Of a DNA stretch of 64,000 nucleotides, positions 1 to 12,523 are shown one piece after another (positions within the stretch are counted from its first letter, which is position 1; each line of letters opens with the position of its first letter). The position numbers and the translations under genes were made by a program. The notes under the pieces were generated by a model. That model saw nothing but the letters and a program-made list of their open reading frames with translations, did no database searches and was not told the origin of the DNA. The DNA comes from Rhyacophila brunnea (Eukaryota; Arthropoda; Insecta; Trichoptera; Rhyacophilidae): positions 62,001 through 126,000 of the forward strand of contig JAGYXB010000011.1 in assembly GCA_022495005.1 (NCBI GenBank). The letters run 5' to 3'.

Positions 1-1437
1 AGTGAAGAAGAAGCCTTCATCCAGTTATGGATAGACAGTGACAATGATGATACCAAAGATGTTGAATATTTTTTCAGATCGAGTCCTTTGCGGTTTACCT
101 GCGGACATTTTTTTTCATTTTAGTTTGTATGAAACTTATGAGTTCCCAAAGTTAAGGCTCCATCTTTACATAAGAATTTCTTCAACATCTTTGGATGGCA
201 CGCTCGAAAATTCGGTTATGTCAAATAAATATTTTATTTGCAATTTTAAAAATACTCAAATCTGTTTCTACTTTATATCCAAAATTGTAAAAAATATATT
301 CTTTGTATATTAAAAGTGTTTTTTCTTTTATTCTTTCTTGTTTAAATATCGGGGAGAGTGATCCGACCGAGTGGACGATGCAATGGGCCTCTCGAAAACT
401 TCAGCCGTGCAGATATTCGCTAGAGGCATAACGATCTGATGGGGCAGGGCGCCTTTGAATGGAGTCACGATAGTAAGCGACGAGGAATATAAGAAAGTAT
501 TTAATACTACTGTAATCTTTTAAAACACAAAAGAATGGTTGGATTGAGTCAATACGATGATTTCGTATGTTAGAGTTGAATGTGAAAAATACAAGGTCTC
601 ACATAAAGTAAACTGCCCGTAGGATTCCGGTTCTGTCAGGGTACATACATTCAAATTTCATAAATAGATAAATTGAATGTGGTTGAAGAACAAAACAAAG
701 ATCATTATTCCAAATCGGTATTGATGTCTTTACGTCAAGGATCGATAATGCGACACCTGCGGGTGCCAGTACGCTCTCGGAAGATATTTGTTGCATCTTT
801 TAACCTTTCGACAGTATATAAATATGTCAAATGAGGGAAGAACACAAACCATTTATATTGACATACTTTTCTTATAAATTTGTACAGTAAACAGTACAGT
901 TAACAGGGCAGTTAAATTAAGAATTTAAAAATTTTAGGCGAGCCACACATAGGACGATGACCTTTTTTTTGAAAAAGTCAGCACAATAGGTAAAAGAAAA
1001 CACAATAATATTGCAGATGTCTGTTGAATCATCACATTGTAAACTTAAAAAAATGCATTTTTCTGAATCTTTTTTATCTGTAATTTGATATTTTCAGACT
1101 TGCTTCTATTCTAGGAGTGACTGCTGTTAATAGGATATTCAGTACCATATTTTTTATGAACCGTTGTAAAATGTCGTTCTACGTTGCACTTTTTTCCAAT
1201 AGCAACTGTTGAACCGCAAATCAAACAAATTCATTTGTTCTTAAAATAAATAAAAAAATATTTCTCTTCCCAATCTTCTTTAAAATTCTAAGTGTATGTC
1301 CGTTTTTTCTTTTTCTCTGACTGATATTCAGAGATAATTATTAGGGTAGGTAACCATATGATAAATATAATTGTCAAACTGACACTTGTGTCAGAACGCG
1401 CTTCGACACTTCGTCTCGTCCATAGACGAATATACTA
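1..1437. other. Unassigned AT-rich DNA
   Basis: No gene seen. A stretch at about 150-200 (GGCTCCATCTTTACATAAG, TTCTTCAACATCTTTGGAT) has a relative at about 8210-8260 (GGCTGCATCTTTAAAGAC, TTCTTCAACATCTCGGAT), so an old repeat family is present. A less AT-rich part lies at 350-480. Confidence 0.4.
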
Positions 1438-1440
1438 TTA

Positions 1441-1803
1441 AGGGCGACCCACATTGAGGTTGCATGTCGCGGACTATCACGTGAACTCACGGCGATAAAA
1501 ATATCTATGGTTTCGTCATTTTGCAGAATTTTGTAGAATTATTCAAGCTAATTTCAATTAATTTTAACAGTTTCTACGTGTGCGTACGTTAAAATACATG
1601 CGGCATGACATTCATAGATAATAGAACAACCTGCAGACAATAGATAACAGACAACATTCTCATAGAAAATACATAGTGCCAACTGTTATAAACAAAAAAG
1701 AATGTCAGTTTGACATGACAGACGAAAAGTGTTGGCATGTGGAATATGATAGAAACGTTCAATTGTCAATTTCCTTGACATGCACCTCAATGCGGGTGAC
1801 CCT
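1441..1803. mobile_element. Harbinger-type MITE
   Basis: TTA at 1438-1440 and 1804-1806. Terminal inverted repeats AGGGCGACCCACATTGAGGT and, on the right, AGGGTCACCCGCATTGAGGT, each followed by GCATGTC. 363 bp, no coding capacity. The 3-bp TWA duplication points to PIF/Harbinger. Confidence 0.75.
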
Positions 1804-1806
1804 TTA

Positions 1807-3360
1807 CTCTCGCCTTTTCGCCAGTGGTGATTGCCGAGGTGTTGCCACAGTGAGTAGTAATTTTGCTGATTTTTGACATACACTGCGCGCTTAGTACATA
1901 ATCTGAATACGCAAACTGCGAGCCACATTAAAACGGTACGCGAGCAACACGTTGCTCACGAGCTACGGGTTGGGCACCGCTGGTTTAGGGCATTTAAAAA
2001 TAATTGTGGTTGTGATGGTACCAGTGGCGGCCAGTTGTCTTCAGCCTAGCATTTTCTGGTAGTGGGCAGTGGTTTACCTTCTATAAATAGAAGATAACAT
2101 GCTCAGAAGGTAAATAAAATTTATCTTGGTTTATTTATTCTATTTCTCAAAAGAGTTTCAGATTAGAAAAACACTTCACAGATGTTACCTGCATCATACA
2201 TATTATTATGATTTTTTTAAAATACCTACAATTAATCTAAATGATTTTCATTTATAAAATTTCGAAGAATCAATATTGTATTTAGTGTTTGTATGTATTA
2301 TATTATAAGATTGCTGTTTCTGATAAGAGGGTTAATGAATGTGTGAGAGTGATTTAAAATAAGTAATAAAATTATCACTAATAATCATGCTTTATGGCCT
2401 TTCCACTTCATAAATGCAATTAGTCAACCAAATAATATGAAACTGCCCTAAAAAGTATTAGGTCATGGTAGATCACATTGTTAAGAGTGCAAAGCAGTAT
2501 TTTTTTTTTAAATCTTTCTCATTTTTATTAATTTATAAGGAAATATAAAATGAACTAACATCACGTGGGTAATATATATATAGTAAATCAAGCTTCATTC
2601 AAAGTTAGTTTATTTCTAATGTACTTGTTATTAAAAGTATTTTTTCTGTTATATTTTCGTTCTTATTTAATTTTCAGCTATGGCCTACTACTCCTGTATT
2701 GCCATTGTGTTTTTTTTATTATATTGAATGCATTTGATGGGTTTAGAAACAAAAACGGCAGTTTCTATTTTCGTAAAAAAATATTTATAAATATTGTTTA
2801 TGTACCTACTACTACTAATAATATGTAATGTTTTATATTACAATTTTTAGAAAATACAACTATAAAAGAGATAAGTATAGGACATTTTTCTTAAAAAATA
2901 GGAACTGGCGTTTTTGTTTCTAGAGACCTCAATTTATTAATGTGGACATATTTCTTAATAGCTAGATCGGGCGCCGCTCTAAACTGTCTATTTAATCTAA
3001 ACTTAAAAATGCTACACAAAACGCCACTACAGGAACATAAGTCCACCGTCTAAGTGGTTTTATAACGACCCTAGAGTAATCCTATGCAAACTGAAAATCG
3101 AATTTGGATCGGAATCACTTTGTGCACAGTATGTGTTGACTAAACTATATTGAGATTTTGCATGCAAGGGTGCACCCATATTATATCAATGGGTTAGACT
3201 AGTTTTACTATTAGCCGGTTCGCACATCTAAACTCGTCTCGACTGCAACACGCTGAATGTGTCGATGTGCTTTGTTGGTATTCACAAAACACACTGTATC
3301 TAATGTACCTACGCATGCAGCTATATTAATGCAATGCAAACGATATTAATGAAAAAAAAA
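1807..3360. other. Unassigned AT-rich DNA
   Basis: No coding sequence supported; the longest frame (2565-2828) is only a low-complexity Phe/Leu/Tyr run. CAGCGGTGCCCAACCCGTAG on the minus strand at about 1982 looks like a hAT end but has no partner. Confidence 0.4.
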
Positions 3361-3369
3361 AAAAAAAAT

Positions 3370-3451
3370 TCACGATTTTTCCCCCATACCATATTTCGTA
3401 TTTTTTTTTGATTTTCGGTCCCGTGGAATTCGTATTAACGAGGTTTTACTG
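3370..3451 (-). mobile_element. Terminal fragment related to the 53900 element
   Basis: On the minus strand this reads CAGTAAAACCTCGTTAATAC followed by GAATTCCACGGGACCGAAAA, the same as the left end at 53900. TA follows at 3452-3453. I could not find its other end; the poly-A run at about 3353-3368 marks the point where similarity is lost. Confidence 0.6.
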
Positions 3452-3730
3452 TATTTCTTACATTACAGTTCCAAAAGTCGCTATATGACCAATACTGTTC
3501 CAAAGTCCGTCTTTTGATTTTTAAAATTCATTTATTGCTTAAAGTGTTGCGAGTACATATGAATTTTGTTTTTAATTAAGTAGGTTCTATATTGTTTTAT
3601 ACAATGAAGTCTTTAAATAACTATTTCAGTGATAAAAAACAGTCAAAATCGTTTTTCACTGTTTTCTCAAAAAGAGCAAAATGTAATTAAGCGGATTTTG
3701 GAACAGGACACCTCATATGGCAAAAAGATA

Positions 3731-4974
3731 TGAGGCGCCGAGCGCCAAAGGAGCTCAAGCACCATTTAACAAAAGTGCTACAAAATGGCCGACAAGTTTT
3801 CAGTGATTTTATTTTTTTAATTTTAAACTTGAATGTTGAAATGGACAATTATTTTCTAAGCAAAGCAAATTTAAAAAAATCAAAGTTTTATTTGCAATAA
3901 TATTTAATGAAAAATATCTATTGGATTTCAAAAAAAATGGTGTTTGAGCCTCTTTGGCATATAGAAAAATGAAAAAAGGTGGCACTTGATACTTTTTTTT
4001 GTTGCATAAGCTTCTGTGGCATTAACATTTTCAAACTCAAATAATGGCATTAATTTAAAAAAACAATTATTTAAAAAAATGTTTTAATGTAAGGGTTTGG
4101 ATAGCAATAAAAAAACATGTTGATATAAAAAAAAAAATTTATGCCAATTAAACACTGAAAAAAGTGGTCAAATTTGTTATGATTGTTACATGAGTTTGTT
4201 TGGCATAACATTTGCCTTATAATATTAAATACGTTTTTGCCATTACGGCAATGATTTCAAAGCCTTTGGATTGTTTTTTTTGTAATAACCGTCTATATAC
4301 CCAATATTATTAATAATAATAAATCAAATCGTTACTCCAAACTGACCAAAATAAGAAAATCATTATTCAAATTTAACACCATCATTTTTTACTCAAGGAT
4401 TCGGGTGATTTTTTAAATACTTTTTTTAGTGTATATCAATCGTAATTGGATATAAAACAAGATGAAAATTGGAAATAGAAGTTATTTTCTTCATGGAAGT
4501 AAAAGTTTAGTGGACAAAATTACTATAATGACGTTAATAACCATATTTCAAAAGTAATCTAAAATATTTTAAACAACAACGTATGTGAAAGTAAAACGGA
4601 TAAAACTTGTTAAACTTAACGCGATTTTCCTCGTTTACAGGTTTAACACACATCGAAACTATTTTTCTAATCCTTCTTGACCTCATTTTTAGTTTTTTTC
4701 ACTGTTGAGAACGTATATTCAATAAGACAAATCTGACAGCTGTTTTGGTCTCGCGCTCTCCATAGTATAATGGCGGATAAGCTTCTGTGGCGTGCCGACA
4801 TAACGACCAAAACAATTATGCCACAGAAAATAAATCTCTTTTGTAAAATTTCTATAATTATTTGAGCGATAGGACTTTGTGGCATGATACATATCGATTT
4901 ATAGAAAAAACCTACATTCAAATGTCAAAAATCGTAAAGTTGGCGCTTGAGCTCCTTTGGCACTCGGCGCCTCA
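3731..4974. mobile_element. TGAGG-ended element with iterated inner motif (A)
   Basis: Inverted ends TGAGGCGCCGAGCGCCAAAG and TGAGGCGCCGAGTGCCAAAG continue inward as GAGCTCAAGC. TA lies on both sides (3729-3730, 4975-4976). The inner half of the terminal repeat, roughly TGCCAMAGRAGCTYAA, recurs about six more times inside on both strands (near 3950, 4015, 4200, 4780, 4815, 4880). 1244 bp, AT-rich middle, no coding frame. Superfamily not assigned. Confidence 0.8.
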
Positions 4975-4976
4975 TA

Positions 4977-6827
4977 TAATATCTGCTTAAAATGCAAGAT
5001 AAATATAACTTGAATTCTTTTAAAAGAAATGATTTGAGGTTTGCGTTGGGATACTAAATCCGCTTATTTTGATATAAAATACTTCAAAATATCTTATAAA
5101 CCAACCCTTGTCAGACTGATTTCAAAACTTTGCTTTGTTCTCCTGTAAATTTGTGTAAACAGCAGTTATAACCGTTTGCCAACACAGTAACGAGATATTT
5201 AAACAGATTTTGTTTTTAGTATGTTACATCAAAAACAATCTGATGGGAGTGTGCATTTATGGTAAGAATAAGAAAGACATTTTAATTTTGAAATATTTGT
5301 ATTTCAATTAAACATATAGAAATTTAGGACTCACGGCCTTATTTTTAGTAATAATTGTCAAAATACTATATCAATATAAAGAAAATAATAAATGGTATCT
5401 AAAACATCTTTTATGATAACCTTTTTGTCATATCGAACGTGTCATTTCCAGACACAATTCACATCGACCCAATGGCCATAAAATAATAAAAAAAAGGCAT
5501 TCCCGCCTATCATATAAAAAAATATAAAGCATCAGGACATTTCTTCATTTCACAATGATGTTAAACCCTTTGGCTGCTACAATGTTTTTCAAAATCCGGG
5601 CGAGGATTGCTACCAATAATTGTCGAAAAATGAAAGTATTGTATTATTTTTAGTCACTTTACCACTTGTTGTTAATCGATTCTGCGAAATCGGAATATTA
5701 TGAAAACACGTTTGTAATTAATTTTTGGTTTTGAATAGATAATGAGGCAATTAGGTATCCCGCGCTGTATGTACTGTTAAAAGTAATTGACATATCTTTT
5801 TCTCGCTCTATCATACGGGCAATCGCGAGAGCGAGCGAAACGCACGATCCTTGCAAGAATTGGTTATCCCACACGAGGGATAATATGTAGTGGAATTAGG
5901 AAATTACCCTGCCGAAAAAAAAAGTTTGCATAGTGGCCTCGTTAAAAGATCGCGTACAATATGCATGATTTGTGAAAAAGGTCTTAATGGTGTTTGTTTA
6001 TTGGAACATTTAAAATATTGCAAATGATTTTTATTTCATTATTTTTTTATAAATCAAACTGTTTTTATATAGCAAAATCCACTTCAATTTTATAAAGCAG
6101 GACTGGTTTCACCCTCTAAAGCCCCCGAAATCGCCCCCCCCCCCCACGCAGAATCTACGGTCCCGCAGGGGGTTACTACCCATGAGTTTGGGAAACACTG
6201 AGTTGAGTAAAAGACTTTCCCATTGTTTCAAATGTATAAAACATTGTCCTTCCACCAAGAATTTGACTGTAAATAATTTTTTATATTGAAAAAACGTTTA
6301 TATTGTAAACTGAATATTGTATTTGGAATTAATGTTATTATAAAAATGCTGATGCTATGACAAAAAATACAATAGCTATAAGTTCTAAACCTGCCCAGTC
6401 ACAAAACATTATATCAATCGGGTTATATTACACAAAACTACGGAATAGATAAACGTACTACTGATGCGGTAGTATGTTCCCAAATTAACTCAAGGCATCA
6501 AAAGCAAAATGACGATTGTTGTTAGCATTTCTGGCCATTATCAAAGACAACGTTGCGTATGCATCCAAAGGGTTTTAACGTAGATATTCCATCCATCGAT
6601 GCACAGAACATTCTCATGTTGACGAAAGATTTCCATGATCTGTTTTCGAAAATCAATATTCTGCATCCCATTACAAAAATAACATATTTGATACAACTCA
6701 TTACATTAATTGAATACATATAATATGTAATACACCAATCGGCCTGGGAGAAATCCCGGTAGGCTGACAGATTTCAAACCCAGATTATTATCGGAAATCA
6801 TGAACAATTTAATTTATAAATTCCAAA
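4977..6827. other. Unassigned DNA with a lone hAT-type end
   Basis: No gene seen. On the minus strand CAGTGTTTCCCAAACTCATG at about 6202 is a hAT-type terminus; the poly-C at 6136-6145 lies near it. The rest is AT-rich. Confidence 0.4.
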
Positions 6828-6829
6828 TA

Positions 6830-7258
6830 TGAGGGGTATAGAAGCAAAGGCAGCAATCTTGGAAAAATTGGCAAAATAACCTATGAATGCAGATAGAGCT
6901 GCTCATTATGCACATGGTAAAACAATATTTGAGGCGCAAACCTTGCATTCTTTCATACAAAAATCACTTTAAAAATTCACATTATAAGAAAATATATAAA
7001 ATATAAATAAAAATATATAAAATATATTCAATATAATTCCCACACAAAAAATGGCCACTCAGTACAATTTGGGAGCAAACACAGCAACCTTTCAATTAGT
7101 TAGACGCAAAACCAGCAATTATCTTTTTAACCTTATTTCTACATTGAAAAAAAAAACAAAAAGTTCTGCATTAAACTTATCTGCCTTAAATTAGTTTTTT
7201 AGCTTTTTCTCCAAAACACTGTTTTGGTAGAAAGGTGCCTTTGCTTCTATACCCCTCA
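6830..7258. mobile_element. TGAGG-ended element with iterated inner motif (B)
   Basis: Inverted ends TGAGGGGTATAGAAGCAAAG continuing GCAGC or GCACC. TA at 6828-6829 and 7259-7260. The inner motif GCAAANNCNGCAAYYTT recurs inside at about 6930 (GCGCAAACCTTGCATT), 7070 (GAGCAAACACAGCAACC) and 7105 (ACGCAAAACCAGCAATT). 429 bp, non-coding. Same design as 3731-4974. Confidence 0.75.
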
Positions 7259-7394
7259 TATGATATCACAGATATTCGAAACTTTCGAATGAGATTTGAT
7301 AAAAAAAATTCCGGCATTGTGTTTATTACATTTTTATTGCCCTCTGAGGAGTTCAATATTCGACAAATTTCCAGATTTTTTCAATGTTCTATAG

Positions 7395-7959
7395 CAGTGA
7401 TCGCCAAACGGTCGCTCGCAGGGGCATTTTTGGTTGCTCGCGTAGGATATATTACCATATTTTTAAATTTGAATGTGATTTGTCGATTAAGAGTGTTGCC
7501 TCAACTGTAGAATCTGTATGGCCTTTCGTCCCAACAGAAAAATATCCAATTTTAGTTTGAATTGCGCTCAAAATGAAGGCATCGTTTTGTTCTACCTACT
7601 TGTGTGAATCAACGTTTTTGACGTGGTTAATAGTAAATATAGAAACACAAGACTCACAGATGTACATCTTGATAATTGCATTCAGATGGAAGTTGTGAAA
7701 TTGTGGAAGAAGGTGAATGCCATTCTTTTCACTAATTATTTTTACTTTTACTCGCACTTATTTTACGATATTTTTCAATTATTATTTGGTTTATAAATAA
7801 TGAAAATATGCATTTTATGTTTTATTGGAAATCTGAGTCCTAATTTTTTTAAGTAATAATATAATATTATATATGGTGCGATAAAGGACGATGGTAAAAA
7901 ATTATAAAGAAGGAATATGTATAAGTAGCTCACATCCTTATTGAGTTTGGAGACCACTG
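7395..7959 (+). mobile_element. Decayed hAT element
   Basis: Ends CAGTGATCGCCAAACGGTCG and (inverted) CAGTGGTCTCCAAACTCAAT. Between them, in broken frames, ALKMKASFCSTYLCESTF and KYRNTRLTDVHLDNCIQ give the C-terminal dimerisation block of a hAT transposase. A clear 8-bp duplication could not be seen. 565 bp. Confidence 0.7.
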
Positions 7960-8479
7960 GATACAGTATTGAATTTAATTTTGAGCCGATTGATTAGAAA
8001 ATTTTGCATGCTCAGACCATCAATTCGCTCCTGGCAGTCATCGATATTAATTTATTATTAAAAATGTTTGAAAGAAATTCTTTAGATGTACAAACCGAAG
8101 ATGTTGCGTAATATAGAAAATGGAGCTTATGTGGTTTTATATGGAAATTACTAGACCGGTGATCTCTTTCTTGCAGTCTCATTTATACACAAAGTAAATT
8201 TGTTTAATGTTTAGGCTGCATCTTTAAAGACAACGGTTTTCTTCAACATCTCGGATATAAACATTATATTACAACACTTTAAGAAAAACATTAAATTGTT
8301 TCTATAAACAGATATGGGGATTACAGATCAATGTGAATTTAAAAAAGGCAGTTAATAAACATATTTACAAAACATGCTTAATATTATTTCCACAACAGAA
8401 TATCAATTGATTTAGTCTACGTTTATCGTATATATAGGTGTTGCAAGATCTGAAACAAACAAAAATATAAATGTTAATT

Positions 8480-8700
8480 CAATTGAAATTAATAGAAGAG
8501 GGCGGGCATACAGTGACATACAGCGATGCAATAGCAAGGGGGAAAGTTCATAGCCATCTTGTAGCTTTCCTATTAATAGAGGTGTCAAGCAAGGTGACAG
8601 AGTCTCACTCGAACTATTCTGGAAGATTTATTCCGGTGGCTCGATTGGGAGAACAGAGGAATCCCTATCAACACTAACTACCGCAAGAATTACAAAAAAA
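8480..8700 (+). mobile_element. LINE reverse-transcriptase scrap
   Basis: One frame reads PINRGVKQGDRVSLELFWKI, the RGVRQGD-PLSP-LF motif of LINE reverse transcriptase with changes. Nothing else of the domain is present. Confidence 0.6.
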
Positions 8701-8808
8701 TTGGTACAAAAAAAACAGCAGTTTGATAAAAAAATCAGCAATTTTCAATCACATTTTTTAAGTTATACTTCTTTTGGCGCGTTTGGGAAAACAGATCAGA
8801 GTGTATTT

Positions 8809-8885
8809 TTGGCGTGTGACGAAGTTGCGCACGCCGATGTAACACGTTTGGCGTGTGACGGATGTTGCGCGCGCAAATGCAACAC
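8809..8885. repeat. Two-unit G/C-rich tandem repeat of about 38 bp
   Basis: TTGGCGTGTGACGAAGTTGC and TTGGCGTGTGACGGATGTTG start the two units; each ends in AACACG or AACACA. Stands out in AT-rich surroundings. Confidence 0.75.
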
Positions 8886-8942
8886 AATTTATTATTATGA
8901 TTATATTCATTTCGGTCTCAGGGGTACATGTGCATGCGCATA

Positions 8943-9005
8943 GCAGTGGCGAAGGGTGACTTTTGGAAAGAGGTAAGCTGTGGAGATCAGAGAAAAAGAG
9001 CACAC
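8943..9005 (+). mobile_element. One end of a hAT-like element related to 12162
   Basis: CAGTGGCGAAGGGTGAC followed by AGGTAAGCTGTGGAGATC repeats the left arm of the hairpin at 12162 with changes. The opposite end was not found. Confidence 0.45.
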
Positions 9006-9435
9006 TTGTCAGGTAATTTACGGGAAATAAGAAGATAATACTTACGATATTACTACTGATGAATAGGTGCACACTAATGACAACGACACACTGGTCATAG
9101 GTTTCACCGCTGAATTTGTCAAATTATTTAAATCACTTATGGCAGTAGAATTCCACGCATACTTTTCTTTACCAAACAATACGCATCGCCAACAAAAAAG
9201 TTTATTTAATGTATAACTGCCAGTTAAAAACAAATATTTATCATATAAATTGTTGTGAAAATGTCTAATATAAGTTTTTTTGCTGTATTCGAATCTAAAT
9301 GAACCCTTGGAAGTTGACCTTTGAACCTTTGATAATTTTTAAATGCAATCGTTCGCACATTTTCTATCTAATATATATTTAAAGCACTGGCGAATGATTT
9401 CGGTACAATATGAGATAATTTATCCACATTCAAAA

Positions 9436-9521
9436 CACAGTAACACTTGTAACACTAACACAGTACAGTAACACAGTAACACTAAGTAACTCAGTAAAAA
9501 ACTCAGTAACACAGTAACACT
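9436..9521. repeat. Short tandem repeat, ACAGTAACACT type
   Basis: Imperfect array of CAGTAACACT, AGTAACTC and related words, about nine copies. Confidence 0.9.
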
Positions 9522-10267
9522 AAAATTATATTATTATTATTGGTAAATAATTCAAAAAATATATTAAAATTTGATTTTTTATTAATTCATCATGGGCACT
9601 TCTGAATCGATTATAACCGCTGTATGGCAAAGATGAGTTTTGGTCCAATACAATAATTAAATTACAATTATCATGTGCTATATGAGACACAGATGGATCG
9701 CGTACGTTTTCATCAACCTAATCCACTGTAATATTAATAGACTCAGGTAACGGATTATTTTGTTTTGTGACGCCAAAGAAGTATAACTTCTAACGTACGT
9801 ACACTTAACTTTTCTACCATTTGATAAATTTCAATCAAATTTGGAACGTTTATTATCGCTAATTTACCAAATATACTAATTAGTGTAATATAATAAGATA
9901 AAAACATGAAAGATTTAAAAATAGAAGCCGATAGATTGAAGGAATGACAGTTTTGGTACAATTTAAGACGGATTTCACTTGCTGTCACTTTGGAATGATA
10001 TTATATATTTGACTGAACTAAAACAAATTTACATCTGGCATGCGTATAAATACTGCACTGAATGATGCTCTACCTATATCCTCGCGGGTACATACTTGAT
10101 GGAATTTGAATTTTATTTCTAAGCAATTTAAGTTTTGCACTATTTTATTTGAGTAATTTTTTGCGACCTGGGTTTCGCCTTTCGGTGTCTTCAGGCACCA
10201 TGCACACTCATAAATGGTAAATGCACACAGACAACGAATACAGTAAATTCTCACTTATATATACCCA

Positions 10268-10492
10268 CGATGGGCGCGCGCCATAAGCAGCGGCATATAG
10301 CGTCGAGGGTTCCAGGTTCGAATCGTGGGACTGACAAGTACACAAATTGTTTTTTAAATTATGTATCATTCAGAGTATGGACCTAATAGGTTGAGCAAGT
10401 GGATGACATCTATTTCTTGTAAAAACAAAATCTGTTAACAAACCCCCACTCTGTGCAGGCCCATATGATCTTATCAGGATCGGACATAGTCG
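10268..10492 (+). mobile_element. tRNA-derived SINE, family 1
   Basis: A B-box GGTTCGAATCG (about 10313) follows GTCGAGGGTTCC. The body has CCTAATAGGTTGAGCAAGTGG and the tail AACAAACCCCCACTCTG...ATGATCTTATCAGGATCG. A reverse copy is at 30253-30491 and a tail piece at 18375. Confidence 0.75.
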
Positions 10493-10775
10493 AAAGAAAG
10501 AAGAATAATATAATAAATTAAAACAAAAGGTAAAAACTTTATTACATACTACTAAGCAAAGGATCAAGTATGAAAACAAAATATATTGAAGTGTTTATAA
10601 AAACTCATAGTAGATAATTAGATACTCACTATTACATAATACACTCTATTGTGATGATGGGAGAAGGGAGGGTTTAACAAATCTAACCTGTACCACTGAC
10701 CTCCGGGTACACTCCCCCTTATACAGATACTCTGCACTTTGGGTCTAGCAATGAACAGCTTGCCTGTAGCTATAA

Positions 10776-11902
10776 TGCCTTGATTACACGTAACGAGTAC
10801 AGTGGCGAGACAGCAAGATGTCACTAGGCCGAGAGAGTGGTGTGGGAGAGTGTTTATACGTATTTCACTTTCACAGTTCACTTTCGATCAAAAAGCAGGC
10901 TAGTTTTGTGTACTGAAACATGGATCGTAAAAAGTACATTAAAAAATATACTAAGCTGCTCATACCACTCCTGATAGAAGAATTGAATGAATTGAGGCGT
11001 CTAATTCCAAAAAGCGATAAGTCCACATTTGGTCAAAATCGAGAAAAAAATACGCACATATTCTTTGTATAATTTTACACAATATGTATTCATCTATAAA
11101 CTCCAAAACGCGACATAACCCTATGAAAAAAAATATTTTAAGTCTCAATTTATTACAAAAAGCGCCAAGTCCGTGTTTCATATTATTTAAAGCTTGGTTG
11201 ATTACGCGCGTGTTTAAGTCAACCAATAAGGGAACGTTTAATATTGAAAAGGGCGTTTCCCAAGCTGTAGCATCTGATAAACTCATGACAGTGCCACGGA
11301 AATATGTGCCTTATGCGGAGTAAATTAAAAAATGAATTACAAATAGCGATATGTCCAATTTTGTTTTGCCTATATTTATTACATTTAAGAGTTTATCGGC
11401 TGAAACAAATTGCCATTTGGTTCTAATTTCGACATAGAATACAATGGAAAATATAATCTCACGTTAAAACAAATAATTGAAGCTTGAAACATAAAAACGT
11501 TGTTTCCCGAAAATATTCAATTGTGGACTTGTCGCTTTTTGTAATTAGACACCTCAATTATTAAATGTCTTTGGACAAGACAATGGGTTTTAAGGAGACC
11601 AGATCGTGGTGCAACATACACTCTTTTTAGTGAATTGGAGTTAGAAGGCCCTAATAAATTTAGAGCGCTTCTGAGAATGGATGAAGAATGTTTTAATGTG
11701 TTGTTAAACTTTTTAGAAGAGAAGAAGTGGCGATGCACCGGTAGGGTGGGGGGTTGGGCACTCGGTCTAGTAAATAGAAAAGGGTCCGAGTGACTGTCTC
11801 GCCATCCTACTAGGCCAAACGCTCGGTAATATGTTTATACCAACCGAGAACTCGGCCAAGAACACTGTCTCGCCACTATACTCGTTACGTGTAATCAAGG
11901 CA
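10776..11902 (+). mobile_element. Deleted PIF/Harbinger element 3' of ATRX
   Basis: TAA flanks both ends (10773-10775, 11903-11905). Terminal repeats of about 40 bp start TGCCTTGATTACACGTAACG on each side. Plus-strand transposase remnants read MDRKKYIKKYTKLLIPLL (10921) and WVLRRPDRGATYTLFSELEL then FRALLRMDEECFNVLLNF (11586-11740), the N-terminal block of PIF/Harbinger transposases. The DDE domain is missing. Stops occur between the pieces. Confidence 0.82.
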
Positions 11903-12161
11903 TAACTACGGATGCTCACCTACGAGTTTCTACGACCTGTCGCCACTAAAGGATCCAGAAAAGAGGGCGGCCGTTCAATTTGTAATTTTTAAAAATATTA
12001 TAAGTAAATTTGATTTAACAGTGTAGAAAATACTTTGTAATTCTTTTACGATAATTTGCTGGTAGATGCCATGATATTCTATACGAAAACACGATAAATT
12101 TACTAATAGATTATTACAGCTTCGGTAGTAAAAATATAGGACGCAGCACATCTCTAGGTAG

Positions 12162-12344
12162 CAGTGGCGAAGGGTGGAGGTAGGCTGTTAAGATCGATCC
12201 GACATAAATAGTGCACACTAAACTTTGTCAGTCATACTTAATTGTTTTTATTGAACTAAGAATACAAATACATATGACTGACAAAGTTTAGTAGGCACTA
12301 TTTATGTCAGATCTCAATAGCCCAATCTCCACCTTTTGCCACTG
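12162..12344. mobile_element. hAT-like hairpin MITE in the ATRX 3' flank
   Basis: Arms of about 75 bp: CAGTGGCGAAGGGTGGAG ... CTAAACTTTGTCAGTCAT on the left and their inverse on the right, ending CTTTTGCCACTG. Flanking octamers CTAGGTAG and GTAAGTAG are 6/8 alike. Lies 180 bp past the ATRX stop and includes the first AATAAA of that strand. Confidence 0.7.
12247..12252 (-). terminator. Candidate polyadenylation signal of ATRX
   Basis: The first canonical AATAAA on the minus strand after the ATRX stop is here, 272 nt downstream. It lies in the loop of a hAT-like hairpin element (12162-12344), so if it is used the mRNA 3' end is supplied by a transposon. The hexamer is seen directly; its use is inferred. 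Confidence 0.35.
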
Positions 12345-12523
12345 GTAAGTAGATATATAGCGACAACTATTATATTATATTATTACATCAGTCTGTTAGT
12401 GATATAATATTATATAAAATTAGGCTTTAAATAATTGCCTAGTAAGAAGTCCACGTTGCTGGCAGGTACAGTATTTCACATAGGCGGCCGTAGGACATAT
12501 TTTTGAAATTTGGAAAGTTCAGA

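Noticed and set aside
2565..2828. Frame that looks like a small membrane protein
   Set aside because: Low-complexity AT-rich sequence with no splice context or homology that I can see.
9436..9521. CRISPR-like array
   Set aside because: Short irregular tandem words without spacers, in a eukaryotic genome.
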